Below are positions 9,511-17,732 of a DNA stretch of 47,177 nucleotides, piece by piece. How positions within the stretch are numbered: position 1 is the first letter of the stretch; each line of letters starts with the position of its first letter. The position numbers and the translations under genes were made by a program. This stretch comes from Deltaproteobacteria bacterium. GTDB lineage: Bacteria > Desulfobacterota_E > Deferrimicrobia > Deferrimicrobiales > Deferrimicrobiaceae. The stretch is taken from contig JAMDBZ010000084.1 of NCBI GenBank assembly GCA_023488945.1, positions 1 through 47,177 on the forward strand. The letters run 5' to 3'. The notes beneath the pieces were generated by a model. It did no database searches and was not told where the DNA came from. It worked only from the letters and a program-made list of their open reading frames with translations.

Positions 9511-9539
9511 TTCAATTCTGCGGACCGGCGTGATATAAG
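9511..9539 (+). promoter_or_regulatory. Sigma-70-type promoter for ileS-lspA-lgt
   Basis: A -10 box TATAAG (9534-9539) follows a 17-base spacer after TTCAAT (9511-9516), a poor -35. Transcription would start near 9546, about 30 bases before ileS. It stands between the end of the accessory island and the housekeeping operon. No T-box or other leader fold is visible in the 85-base gap. Confidence 0.45.
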
Positions 9540-9574
9540 AAAGCTTTTAAACGTTGCCGGAGCCTGAAATCCCG

Positions 9575-12358
9575 ATGGATTACAAGAGCACGCTGAACCT
9601 GCCGCAGACGGCGTTTCCGATGCGGGCGAACCTCGCGCAGCGGGAGCCGGAGATCCTCGCGCGATGGGAGAAGGACCGGCTCTACCGGAAGATGGTGGAG
9701 CGCCGCAAGGGGAACAAAAAGTTCGTCCTCCACGACGGCCCGCCGTACGCCAACGGCCACATCCACATCGGCCACGCGCTCAACAAGATCCTCAAGGACA
9801 TCATCGTGAAGTACCGGGCCCTCTCCGGCCACCGGGCCGAGTACGTTCCGGGGTGGGACTGCCACGGGCTGCCGATCGAGCACCAGGTCGACAAGAGCCT
9901 CGGCGCGAAGAAGGAAGCGATCCCGACCGGCGAGAAGCGCCGCCTGTGCCGCGAGTACGCCGCGAAGTTCATCGACATCCAGCGGGACGAGTTCCGCCGG
10001 CTGGGCGTGCTCGGCGACTGGGAGAATCCCTACCTCACGATGTCGTTCGACTACGAGGCGGGGATCCTGCGGGAGTTCGGCCGGTTCGTCGAGTCGGGCG
10101 CGGTCTACAAGGGGACCAAGCCGGTCTACTGGTGCCTCACCTGCAAGACCGCGCTGGCGGAGGCCGAGGTCGAATACGCCGACCACACGTCGCACTCCAT
10201 CTACGTCAAGTTCCCGTTCGTCGACCCCCCGGAGAGAATCGATCCCGCCCTCGCGGGCAAGAAGGTTTTCTTCGTCATCTGGACGACGACGCCCTGGACG
10301 ATCCCGTCGAACCTGGCGATCGCGCTGCACCCGGGATTCCGGTACGCGGCGCTCGAGGCGAAGGGCGAGGTCTACGTCGTCGCCGAGGGACTCGCGGAGC
10401 GGTTCGCGCAGGAAGCGAACCTCCCCGACCCCGTGCGGCTGGCCGCGTTCGGCTCCACGCACCTCGAGCGGCTCCGCTGCCGCCACCCCCTCTACGACCG
10501 CGACTCGATCATCGTGCTCGCCGACTACGTGACGCTCGACGCGGGGACGGGATGCGTCCACACGGCGCCGGGCCACGGCCGGGAAGACTACGAGACGGGC
10601 TTGAAGTACGGGCTCGAGATCTACGCTCCCGTGGACGAGGCGGGCCGCTTCACCGAGGGCGTCGGCTTCTTCGCCGGCAAGGGGGTCTTCGAGGCGAACC
10701 CGCTCGTCAACGCGAAGCTCGCCGGGGCGGGCGCGCTCCTCGCGCAAGGGCAGGTATCTCACTCCTACCCGCACTGCTGGCGGTGCCGGCAGCCGGTCAT
10801 CTTCCGGGCGACGAAGCAATGGTTCATCGCGATGGACAAGTCGAGGCTTCGCGACGAGGCGCTCGCCGAGATCCGGAAGGTCCGCTGGATCCCCGCCTGG
10901 GGCCAGGAGCGGATCGAGGGAATGATCGCCAACCGGCCCGACTGGTGCATCTCGCGCCAGCGGGCGTGGGGCGTCCCGATCGCCGTCTTCCAGTGCCGGA
11001 AGTGCGGCCACTATCTCCTGGACAGGACCCTCGTCGACCACGTCGCAGCCTTCTTCGAAAAGGAAGGGGCCGACGCCTGGTTCGACCGGGACGCGGCCTC
11101 CCTGCTGCCTCCGGGCGCCGCCTGCCCCGCGTGCGGCGGGACATCCTTCGACAAGGAGACCGATATCCTCGACGTCTGGTTCGACTCGGGCGTCTCCTAC
11201 GCCTGCGTCTGCGAGCGACGGGAGAACCTCGGGATCCCGGTGGACCTCTACCTCGAGGGATCCGACCAGCACCGGGGCTGGTTCCACTCGACGCTGCTCG
11301 CCGCCGTGGGCACGCGCCACATGGCGCCGTACCGGGCGGTCCTCACGCACGGCTTCGTCGTGGACGGCAAGGGCGAGGCGATGTCGAAGTCGAAGGGGAA
11401 CGTCATCGCCCCCGAGGAGATCATCAGGAAGCACGGCGCCGAGATCCTGCGGCTGTGGGTCTCCGCCGAGGATTACCGGGACGACATCCGCCTCTCGAAG
11501 GACATCCTCGATCGGCTCACCGAGGCGTACCGCAAGATCCGGAACACGATCCGGTTCCTGCTGAGCAACATCCCCGACTTCCACCCGGAAGCGGACGCCG
11601 TCCCCTACGAGCGGCTTACGGAGATGGACCGGTACGCCCTGGCGCTCATGAGCCGGCTCGTCGCCAAGGTCCGCCGGGCGTACGAGAACTACGACTTCCA
11701 CATCATCTTTTACGCGGTCAACAACTTCTGCGCGGCGGACATGTCCAGCTTCTATCTCAACGTCCTCAAGGACCGGCTCTACTGCTCGCGGGCCGACGAC
11801 CCCGGGCGGCGGTCCGCGCAGACCGTGATCTTCGCCGTCACGAGGGACCTCCTCTCCCTGCTCGCACCCGTCCTGTCGTTCACGGCCGAGGAGGCATGGG
11901 GATACCTCCCCGCCTGGCCGGGCAAGCCGGAGAGCGTCTTCCTCTCGGACATGCCGGAACCGGCGGAACGGCCGGACGAGGCCGCCCTCTGCGAGCGGTG
12001 GGAGCGGATCCTCGCCCTGCGGGCCGAGGTCGCGAAGCCGCTGGAGGCGGCGCGCAAGGCGAAGGTCATCGGGAGCGACCAGGACGCGCTCGTCACGGTG
12101 TCGCCGGGCCCCTTCGCGGATCTTTTCGAAACGCACCTCCGGGAGATCCGGGACGTCCTGATCGTCTCGGGGATCGAGGTCGGCGGCACGGCCGGGGACG
12201 GCGCCTACGCGAGCGAGGCGTATCCCGGTCTCACGGTGCGGGCCGGGAAGGCGCCGTGGGGGAAATGCGAGCGGTGCTGGAACCACGCCCCCGCGGTGGG
12301 CGCCATCCCGTCCGCGCCGGAGCTGTGCGACCGCTGCGCCGCCGTCGTGGCGCGCTGA
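9575..12358 (+). CDS. ileS: Isoleucyl-tRNA synthetase
   Basis: A 927-residue class Ia synthetase charging tRNA-Ile in the cytoplasm. It has the HIGH signature (GHIHIGHALNKILKD) near residue 62, the CP1 editing domain (IWTTTPWTIPSNLAIALHPG and the LDAGTGCVHTAPGHG segment), the KMSKS loop (EAMSKSKGN) near residue 602, the anticodon-binding helical region, and a C-terminal zinc finger (CERCWNHA...CDRC). The start chosen is ATG 9575 (MDYKSTLNLPQTAFPMR), matching the usual N-terminus; an in-frame TTG 21 bases upstream is less likely. It is the first gene of an operon with lspA and lgt, 10 bases ahead of lspA. The bacterial-type zinc finger and KMSKS suggest the mupirocin-sensitive class (inference). 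Confidence 0.97.
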   Translation: MDYKSTLNLPQTAFPMRANLAQREPEILARWEKDRLYRKMVERRKGNKKFVLHDGPPYANGHIHIGHALNKILKDIIVKYRALSGHRAEYVPGWDCHGLPIEHQVDKSLGAKKEAIPTGEKRRLCREYAAKFIDIQRDEFRRLGVLGDWENPYLTMSFDYEAGILREFGRFVESGAVYKGTKPVYWCLTCKTALAEAEVEYADHTSHSIYVKFPFVDPPERIDPALAGKKVFFVIWTTTPWTIPSNLAIALHPGFRYAALEAKGEVYVVAEGLAERFAQEANLPDPVRLAAFGSTHLERLRCRHPLYDRDSIIVLADYVTLDAGTGCVHTAPGHGREDYETGLKYGLEIYAPVDEAGRFTEGVGFFAGKGVFEANPLVNAKLAGAGALLAQGQVSHSYPHCWRCRQPVIFRATKQWFIAMDKSRLRDEALAEIRKVRWIPAWGQERIEGMIANRPDWCISRQRAWGVPIAVFQCRKCGHYLLDRTLVDHVAAFFEKEGADAWFDRDAASLLPPGAACPACGGTSFDKETDILDVWFDSGVSYACVCERRENLGIPVDLYLEGSDQHRGWFHSTLLAAVGTRHMAPYRAVLTHGFVVDGKGEAMSKSKGNVIAPEEIIRKHGAEILRLWVSAEDYRDDIRLSKDILDRLTEAYRKIRNTIRFLLSNIPDFHPEADAVPYERLTEMDRYALALMSRLVAKVRRAYENYDFHIIFYAVNNFCAADMSSFYLNVLKDRLYCSRADDPGRRSAQTVIFAVTRDLLSLLAPVLSFTAEEAWGYLPAWPGKPESVFLSDMPEPAERPDEAALCERWERILALRAEVAKPLEAARKAKVIGSDQDALVTVSPGPFADLFETHLREIRDVLIVSGIEVGGTAGDGAYASEAYPGLTVRAGKAPWGKCERCWNHAPAVGAIPSAPELCDRCAAVVAR

Positions 12359-12368
12359 AGGACCCTCT

Positions 12369-12872
12369 TTGGGCCGCGCCCGCAGACTCGCCGTCCCCCT
12401 CGCCGCGGCGCTCGCCCTGACCGTCGTCGACCAGGCGACGAAGGCGTGGATCGTCCGTCACCTCGCCCTCTTCGAAGCGCGGGCCGTCCACCCGGACTTC
12501 TTCCACATCGTCCACGTCCGCAACACCGGCGTGGCGTTCGGGATGCTCGCCAACCTCGACCCGAGGTGGGTCACTCCCCTGCTCATCGCGGGGACGCTGT
12601 GCGCCGTGGCGGCGGTGTTCGGCTACATCCTCTTCACGCCCCAGCAGGGTCCCGCGCCGTGCGCCCTTGGCCTCATCCTGGGCGGGGCGATCGGCAACCT
12701 GATCGACCGGGCCCGGCTCGGCTACGTCGTCGACTTCCTCGACTTCCACTGGGGGCACCGCCACTGGCCCGCCTTCAACGTGGCCGACATCGGCATCACG
12801 GTGGGGGTCTTTCTCCTCATCCTGGACCTGATGGTCTGGTCGAAGGATCCGGATGCACCCCGTTCTCCTTAA
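12369..12872 (+). CDS. lspA: Lipoprotein signal peptidase (signal peptidase II)
   Basis: A 167-residue inner-membrane aspartyl protease that removes the signal peptide of diacylglyceryl prolipoproteins. Four hydrophobic segments are visible. Family motifs are VDQATKAWI, VRNTGVAFG, GGAIGNLIDRARLGYVVDF and FNVADIGIT, carrying the two catalytic Asp residues in NLIDR and NVAD. The start is TTG at 12369, with AAGGA seven bases upstream. It begins 10 bases after ileS and overlaps lgt by 20 bases. The combination lspA-lgt couples consecutive steps of lipoprotein maturation, matching the many lipobox proteins in this window. Confidence 0.96.
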   Translation: MGRARRLAVPLAAALALTVVDQATKAWIVRHLALFEARAVHPDFFHIVHVRNTGVAFGMLANLDPRWVTPLLIAGTLCAVAAVFGYILFTPQQGPAPCALGLILGGAIGNLIDRARLGYVVDFLDFHWGHRHWPAFNVADIGITVGVFLLILDLMVWSKDPDAPRSP

Positions 12873-13623
12873 GATCGGCGCGCTCAAGATCTACTCGTAC
12901 GGCGTCTTCGTGGCGATCGGCCTGCTCGCCGCGACCTGGGTCGCCGGCCGGGAGTTCGAGCGCAAGGGGCGCGACCGCGAGGCGATCTACGAAACGGCGT
13001 TCTGGGCGATCCTGTCCGGGATCCTCGGGGCCCGGCTCTTCCACGTCCTCGTCTACTGGAGGACCTACGCCGCCGACCCGCTGGAGATCGTCCGGCTCTG
13101 GAACGGGGGTCTCGTTTACTACGGCGGGTTCCTGGGGGGCCTGATCCCCGCGATCGTCGTCCTGAGGCGGAAGAAGATCCCGATCGCCGAGGCGGCCGAC
13201 GCCGTCGCCCTCGGGATCCCGCTGGGGCTCGCCTTCGGGCGGATCGGCTGCACGCTGGCCGGCTGCTGCTACGGCAAGCCGTGCGTCCTTCCCTGGGCCG
13301 TCGTCTATACCGACCCGGCGTCGCTCGCTCCTCCCTACGTGCCGCTCCACCCCACGCAGATCTACGAAGCGTTCGGCGCGCTGGGGATCTTCGCGCTCCT
13401 CCTTTTGACGCGCGACCGGTTCCGCACGCCGGGGATGCGGTTCTGGACGATGCTCATCCTCTACGGCGTCGTCCGCTCGTTCCTCGAGATCTTCCGCGAC
13501 GACCCGCGGGGATTCCTGGGACCGTTCTCCGAGTCGCAGGTCGTCTCCGCCGTCCTGATCGCGTACGCGGCCGCCTCGATCGCGTACGTCAAGACCCGGC
13601 GCGCCGTTCCCCCCGCCCGGTAG
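12853..13623 (+). CDS. lgt: Prolipoprotein diacylglyceryl transferase
   Basis: A 256-residue polytopic inner-membrane enzyme transferring diacylglycerol from phosphatidylglycerol to the lipobox cysteine, the step before LspA. About seven membrane segments are seen. The Lgt signature is present as GLAFGRIGCTLAGCCYGKP, with the essential YGG-type motif in VYYGGFLGG and the HPTQIYEA segment. It overlaps lspA by 20 bases, with AAGGA upstream of the ATG. It closes the operon. The following 157 bases hold a palindromic CCGGCCGG pair (13642-13669 region) that could be a weak hairpin, but no T-run follows. Confidence 0.96.
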   Translation: MHPVLLKIGALKIYSYGVFVAIGLLAATWVAGREFERKGRDREAIYETAFWAILSGILGARLFHVLVYWRTYAADPLEIVRLWNGGLVYYGGFLGGLIPAIVVLRRKKIPIAEAADAVALGIPLGLAFGRIGCTLAGCCYGKPCVLPWAVVYTDPASLAPPYVPLHPTQIYEAFGALGIFALLLLTRDRFRTPGMRFWTMLILYGVVRSFLEIFRDDPRGFLGPFSESQVVSAVLIAYAAASIAYVKTRRAVPPAR

Positions 13624-13780
13624 ATTCGTTACCCCCCTGTCCCGGCCGGGGCGGATCACCGTCCGGCCGGAGGAGGGCGCCCCTCATTGCGAAATCTCTT
13701 CCGCCGAAACTTTTGTCCCGAACCCGGGTTCAAGAAGCCAGCGCCTGTTGCGCCGAATCCCGACTCCAGGAGGTTTATCG

Positions 13781-15460
13781 ATGAAAACGAGATCGCGCGC
13801 GTGGCTTCTTGCCCTCCTCGCCCTGGCCCTCATACCGGCCTGCGGCGGCTCTGGCGGCTCGGGAGCGGACACGGGGGCCGTGAACGTATCGCTCACGGAC
13901 GCCCCGGGGCAGTCGTTCGACAACGTCTTCATCACGGTCAAGGAAGTCTGGTTCCACAAGAGCGCCGATGCCGGACCCGACGCCAAAGGGCCGATCGAAG
14001 GGGACTGGCTCCGCTACCCCATCACCCCCCAAACGGTCGACCTGGCGAACCTGACGGACGGCAGGCTCGGCACGATCCTCACCCGGAGCCTTCCGGTCGG
14101 GCGGTATCAGCAGATCCGACTCATCCTCGTATCCAACGAGGACAACGTCGTCACCCCCGGACACACTTACAACAACGAGGTCGTCATCGCGGGCGATCCG
14201 AACTCCCCCTATCCCCTGGACATACCCGATACGCACAAGGAAGTGGCCAACCCGAACATCAACGGCCACCAGAACCGGGGGATCAAGCTCGTCGGGACGT
14301 TCGACGTCACGGCGGACACGGCCCTGGACATCGCCATCGACTTCGACGTCGGCCACGACGTCGTCAGGATCACCCGGAGCGGCGGGGACGAGTTCTTCCT
14401 CAAGCCGCGGCTGCGCTGTATCGACCTGGGCGACATCGGCTCAATCTCCGGGTGGATCGACAACGTGTCGGCCGGCTCCCGTTACGTCGTCAAGGCCGAG
14501 CAGAAGAGCAGCGACAACACTTACCGCGTCGTCAGGCGGTTCACGGGCATCGACAACACCGGGGCGTTCCTGCTCACGTTCCTGAAACCCGGTTCCTACG
14601 ACGTCGTCATCCGCGGCCGGAACATCGAGACGATGATCGTCAAGGGCGTGCCGGTCGCCAAGGGCGCCACCACCCGGATCCCCGGCCTGATCCCGATGAT
14701 CGCGGGGACCGAGTACAAGATGAACGTGTCGGTCAGCCCCACCGGCTCCTGGGTGAACTTCTACCAAACCGTCCCGCTTTCGATCCCCGGCGCCGACAAC
14801 GTCCCCTACCACGTCCGCTACCGACATCTCGACCCGTTCAAGGGAACGTTCCACGACAACATCGCGCTCTCGTCGGGACAGTTCCACTTCGGGGTCTACA
14901 CGGACAACGTGACGCCGGTCTCCTTCACCGCCGTCGATCCGGTCGAGACGGCCGGCGGGTTCAAGATGGCGGCCAGCGCGGGGCTCGGCAACATCCGGTT
15001 CACCCGGATGTACTACAGCGCGTCGGGACTCGTTTCGGACTATGCCTCGGCGGACACGGTCACGCCCGCTGACGCCGACACGACCGTCGCGTTCCCCGGA
15101 AGGCTCCCGATCACCCCGCCGGCCCGGGGGAACCAGGTCGCCGGCCTGATGACGGTCCCGATGACGATGGGCGCAGACCTGGCCTACGCCGCCGTTTTCG
15201 CCGTGCACGGCGGGATGGTCATCGACAGGCTGGACACGTTCACGGCGGGTCCTCCTTACATGAGAGGAAACGTGTACGGCTTCGCGATGGGAGCCCTGCC
15301 GGGCGGATCCCCGGTCGATCCCCTGCCGACCGCGCTCTACGGGGTCGAGGCCTACGGATTTTCGCCGGGGATCTTCGCGATCGGGATCTCGCGCCTCGCC
15401 GACCTGCGGACCGGGGACGACAACGTGGGGAACTTCACGATGTTCGGGATGCCCCGTTGA
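13781..15460 (+). CDS. DUF4382-domain lipoprotein with carboxypeptidase-regulatory-like module
   Basis: A 559-residue predicted lipoprotein. The signal peptide ends in a clean lipobox (ALIPAC, Cys at about residue 22) followed by a Gly/Ser linker. Residues 30-210 match DUF4382 (VNVSLTDAPGQSFDNVFITV and VKEVWFHKS are the family hallmark), an extracellular Ig-like domain of unknown function. Residues 220-320 resemble a carboxypeptidase-regulatory Ig module (ISGWIDN...GAFLLTFLKPGSYDVVIRG). The rest is beta-rich and unassigned. Start ATG 13781 has CAGGAGG eight bases upstream. It stands alone: 157 bases after lgt and followed by a hairpin. Role is probably surface or periplasmic adhesion/structure, which is a guess. 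Confidence 0.82.
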   Translation: MKTRSRAWLLALLALALIPACGGSGGSGADTGAVNVSLTDAPGQSFDNVFITVKEVWFHKSADAGPDAKGPIEGDWLRYPITPQTVDLANLTDGRLGTILTRSLPVGRYQQIRLILVSNEDNVVTPGHTYNNEVVIAGDPNSPYPLDIPDTHKEVANPNINGHQNRGIKLVGTFDVTADTALDIAIDFDVGHDVVRITRSGGDEFFLKPRLRCIDLGDIGSISGWIDNVSAGSRYVVKAEQKSSDNTYRVVRRFTGIDNTGAFLLTFLKPGSYDVVIRGRNIETMIVKGVPVAKGATTRIPGLIPMIAGTEYKMNVSVSPTGSWVNFYQTVPLSIPGADNVPYHVRYRHLDPFKGTFHDNIALSSGQFHFGVYTDNVTPVSFTAVDPVETAGGFKMAASAGLGNIRFTRMYYSASGLVSDYASADTVTPADADTTVAFPGRLPITPPARGNQVAGLMTVPMTMGADLAYAAVFAVHGGMVIDRLDTFTAGPPYMRGNVYGFAMGALPGGSPVDPLPTALYGVEAYGFSPGIFAIGISRLADLRTGDDNVGNFTMFGMPR

Positions 15461-15481
15461 CCTGAACCGCCGGCGGCGGCG

Positions 15482-15518
15482 GACGCCCCCTCTCCGCGAT
15501 GATCGGGGAGGGGGCGTC
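15482..15518 (+). terminator. Hairpin terminator after the DUF4382 gene
   Basis: A 15-base stem (15482-15496 with 15504-15518, one G-U type mismatch, loop of seven) starts 22 bases after the stop codon. No T-run follows, so termination may be inefficient or Rho-assisted. It is symmetric enough to act for the converging minus-strand gene as well. Confidence 0.55.
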
Positions 15519-15670
15519 GTTGCAGCAAGAAGGCAACTTCCGGTCGTGGATCGCTTTTCCCGCCGATTTCCGCGCAACGAGGGCGATCCCGCCTCTTGGC
15601 CCCGCATCCGGTTCCGGATGCAGGGAACCGATCGCGTCCCTCCCCCCGCGGATCCCCGCTCCGAATCCCT

Positions 15671-16093
15671 TCAAAACGGTCCGGTCGCCGGGGATGACCG
15701 CGACGCGGGCTTCCGCGTCTCGCGGGTCTTCGCGAAGAGCGACCGGAGCTCCGGGTAGAGAGGGTGCGCCCGGTTCAGGCCGTAGCCCGTTTCTCCCCAC
15801 TCCCGGCGGACACGGATGATCCGCAGGGTCGCGAGGCTTCGGAGTGCCCGCATGACGCACTTGATATCGATCCCCGCCAGGCGCGCGACGAGGCGGGGGA
15901 AGAGGAGATCTTCCGGGTAGTCGAAGAAAAGGGCGAGGGTGAGGTAAAGGGAACGGGACGCGAACAACGGCTCGATGCGGATCGAGTCGATATCGCCCTC
16001 CTTCTTCCCGCCGTTAGCGGATGTTCCGCCGGCAAGGGGGACCCCCCACGAAATGCCTGGTCGAAGGGACGATTCGAACTCCGGGCGAAGCAT
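15671..16093 (-). CDS. Small winged-helix protein, putative transcription regulator
   Basis: Up to 140 residues. The central part (IEPLFASRSLYLTLALFF, then ARLAGIDIKCVMRALRSLAT and a wing ending TGYGLNRAHPLYPELRSLFA) resembles the winged helix often fused to or found beside small nucleotidyltransferases; the HPLYPEL tail is typical. No nucleotidyltransferase domain follows. The only standard start in reach is ATG 16093, which overlaps the stop of the NHL gene as TAATG. However, the first 35 residues look non-native. A perfect AAGGAGGG lies at 15996-16003, followed by an ATC codon (15991) where the conserved part begins, so a rare non-AUG start cannot be excluded. It may be a remnant. Confidence 0.5.
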   Translation of the reverse strand: MLRPEFESSLRPGISWGVPLAGGTSANGGKKEGDIDSIRIEPLFASRSLYLTLALFFDYPEDLLFPRLVARLAGIDIKCVMRALRSLATLRIIRVRREWGETGYGLNRAHPLYPELRSLFAKTRETRKPASRSSPATGPF

Positions 16094-17547
16094 TACGGCA
16101 GCGCGCCGCCGACGACGACGCGGATGGCGTGGTTACCGGTGTCGGCGATGTAGACGTTCCCCCGCGAGTCCACGGCAACGCCGCCGGGGTTATTAAGCCG
16201 TGCCAATGTCGCGGCGTCCCCATCTCCGGAATAGCCGGCCTGGTCCCCGCCAGCGAAGCTGTACACACGGGTTCCCGTCACACGTCGAATCCTGTGGAAA
16301 TCCCTTTCCCGGAAGTAGAAACCACGAGAGACCTTATCGAACTCAATCCACTGAGGAAATGACAACGAGAGGGATGTCGCCTCGATTCCTTCATAGAAGG
16401 AACCGCCGGCGCTATTCCCAGCCAGGGTGTACACATTATCCTGCCCCAGGACCCACGAAATATACTTGATCAAGTGATTGTTCCGGTCACAGACAAAAAG
16501 GGTCGGTCCGCCGGGATTATAACTGACGCTGGCCGGATATCGAACGGGGTACCGCAGGCGATAGGCCCCCTCCCCCGTCTCCCACGGCGTGTTGTCCGCC
16601 ACGTAATCGGTCCGGGCTCCGCCCTGGACCAGGTAGACCCGGTTGTCGAGTCCGTTCGAATAAAAGATGGAGTTGTCGTTCACCACGGCCAGGTCGGGCT
16701 TGGCGAATATATCTAACGGCTGACCGCCGTATTTGACGACAATCTTCTCGGTTATCTTGTCGATCTTGATGATCTGCTGCACCCAATTGATAAAATAGAG
16801 ATTGCCTGCCCCGTCGAAGTCCATATCGAAAACGCTTCCGATGGGAGCGGTCGCGGCATCCATGCCCTCTGCGATCGCGTTGTCCGTCCCGTCACCCGCG
16901 TAGTGGGAGATGAAGCCGTAGCGGTCGATCTTCCGGATCCGCTTGGCGCCGGTCGAAGCGACGAAGATCTCGTCGCCGGGGCCGACCTTGACGGAGAGCG
17001 GGTTGTTGAGCGTCGCGTTGTCCGCCAGGCCGCCGTCGCCGGTGTCGCCCGGCGTGCCGGCGCCGGAAACAGGCGCCGCGCCGCAGACCCGCACGATCGC
17101 CCCCCTGGCGTACATCGTCACGGGCACGGTCTTGAACTGTCCCGGCCCGAGGGAGACGCCCTGCGTCCATCCCCGCCCCAGCAACGGGGCGGCGGTGAAG
17201 AGCGTCCGCGCCGTGTTGTCGTACTCGTCCACCTCGACGACGATCCGGTCGCCCGGGGGGATGCCGGAGATTTCCCCGTGCCCCGCGGACCGGTCGAACC
17301 ACGCCTCCATGGGCGCCGGGATATGCGGAGCGAGAATGCGGATGAGGATCCGGTTCGTGTTGTCGGTCGGGTAGGCGGCACGCACGGACGTCCCGGCCGG
17401 CGCGGCGGTCGCCGCGGGACCGGCGCCGGGATCCGGGTAGACGAGCCGCACGGACAGCGAGGCGGAATTGCTGCTCGAACAGCCGGTGAAAAGCGAAAAA
17501 AGAAGAAACGCGGCCAAAAGGGGAAAAACGGAACGACAAGCGCGCAA
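16093..17547 (-). CDS. NHL-repeat lipoprotein
   Basis: About 484 residues. The N-terminus (MRACRSVFPLLAAFLLFSLF then TGCSSS) is a lipoprotein signal with lipobox LFTGC. Residues 40-190 are a beta-rich domain. From about 190 on there are NHL-type beta-propeller repeats: GGLADNATLNNPLSVKVGPG, GNLYFINWVQQIIKID, and a last full repeat GDGDAATLARLNNPGGVAVD / SRGNVYIADTGNHAIRVV. Such propellers bind proteins or sugars at the cell surface; no enzymatic motif is seen. The start is uncertain: I chose TTG 17547 because it gives an ideal signal peptide, but its ribosome site is weak, and in-frame GTG 17595 and ATG 17697 are possible. It follows tolC closely, so the two are probably cotranscribed. Confidence 0.75.
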   Translation of the reverse strand: MRACRSVFPLLAAFLLFSLFTGCSSSNSASLSVRLVYPDPGAGPAATAAPAGTSVRAAYPTDNTNRILIRILAPHIPAPMEAWFDRSAGHGEISGIPPGDRIVVEVDEYDNTARTLFTAAPLLGRGWTQGVSLGPGQFKTVPVTMYARGAIVRVCGAAPVSGAGTPGDTGDGGLADNATLNNPLSVKVGPGDEIFVASTGAKRIRKIDRYGFISHYAGDGTDNAIAEGMDAATAPIGSVFDMDFDGAGNLYFINWVQQIIKIDKITEKIVVKYGGQPLDIFAKPDLAVVNDNSIFYSNGLDNRVYLVQGGARTDYVADNTPWETGEGAYRLRYPVRYPASVSYNPGGPTLFVCDRNNHLIKYISWVLGQDNVYTLAGNSAGGSFYEGIEATSLSLSFPQWIEFDKVSRGFYFRERDFHRIRRVTGTRVYSFAGGDQAGYSGDGDAATLARLNNPGGVAVDSRGNVYIADTGNHAIRVVVGGALP

Positions 17548-17732
17548 GGTTGCGATCGCCCAACGGCTCTTGAGGACACAACTGCCCGGCGGCACGCGCG
17601 GTGACGACCCCGCGAGGCCGGCCGGAAAGACGGCACCGCTGCCGACGGGCCGGCCGGCAGCCAGGAAAGTTATCGCCCGCATTCGGGGACGCATCATCTG
17701 GAGAGCGCCGGGTCCGGGGCCGTATTCACCGA

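Noticed and set aside
9512..12286. 924-codon open frame on the minus strand opposite ileS
   Set aside because: Low-complexity mirror of ileS codon bias with no motif or start signal.
13720..13731. Perfect palindrome GAACCCGGGTTC before the DUF4382 gene
   Set aside because: Too short and GC-rich to call an operator without a regulator or a second copy.
16050..16095. tRNA 3'-end-like sequence on the minus strand (GTTCGAATC...CCA)
   Set aside because: The T-stem does not pair, the distance from loop to CCA is two bases short, and no D-arm or anticodon arm is found upstream.
17548..17697. 50-residue N-terminal extension of the NHL lipoprotein
   Set aside because: Pro/Gly/Arg-rich and placed before an ideal lipoprotein signal; no ribosome site at ATG 17697.
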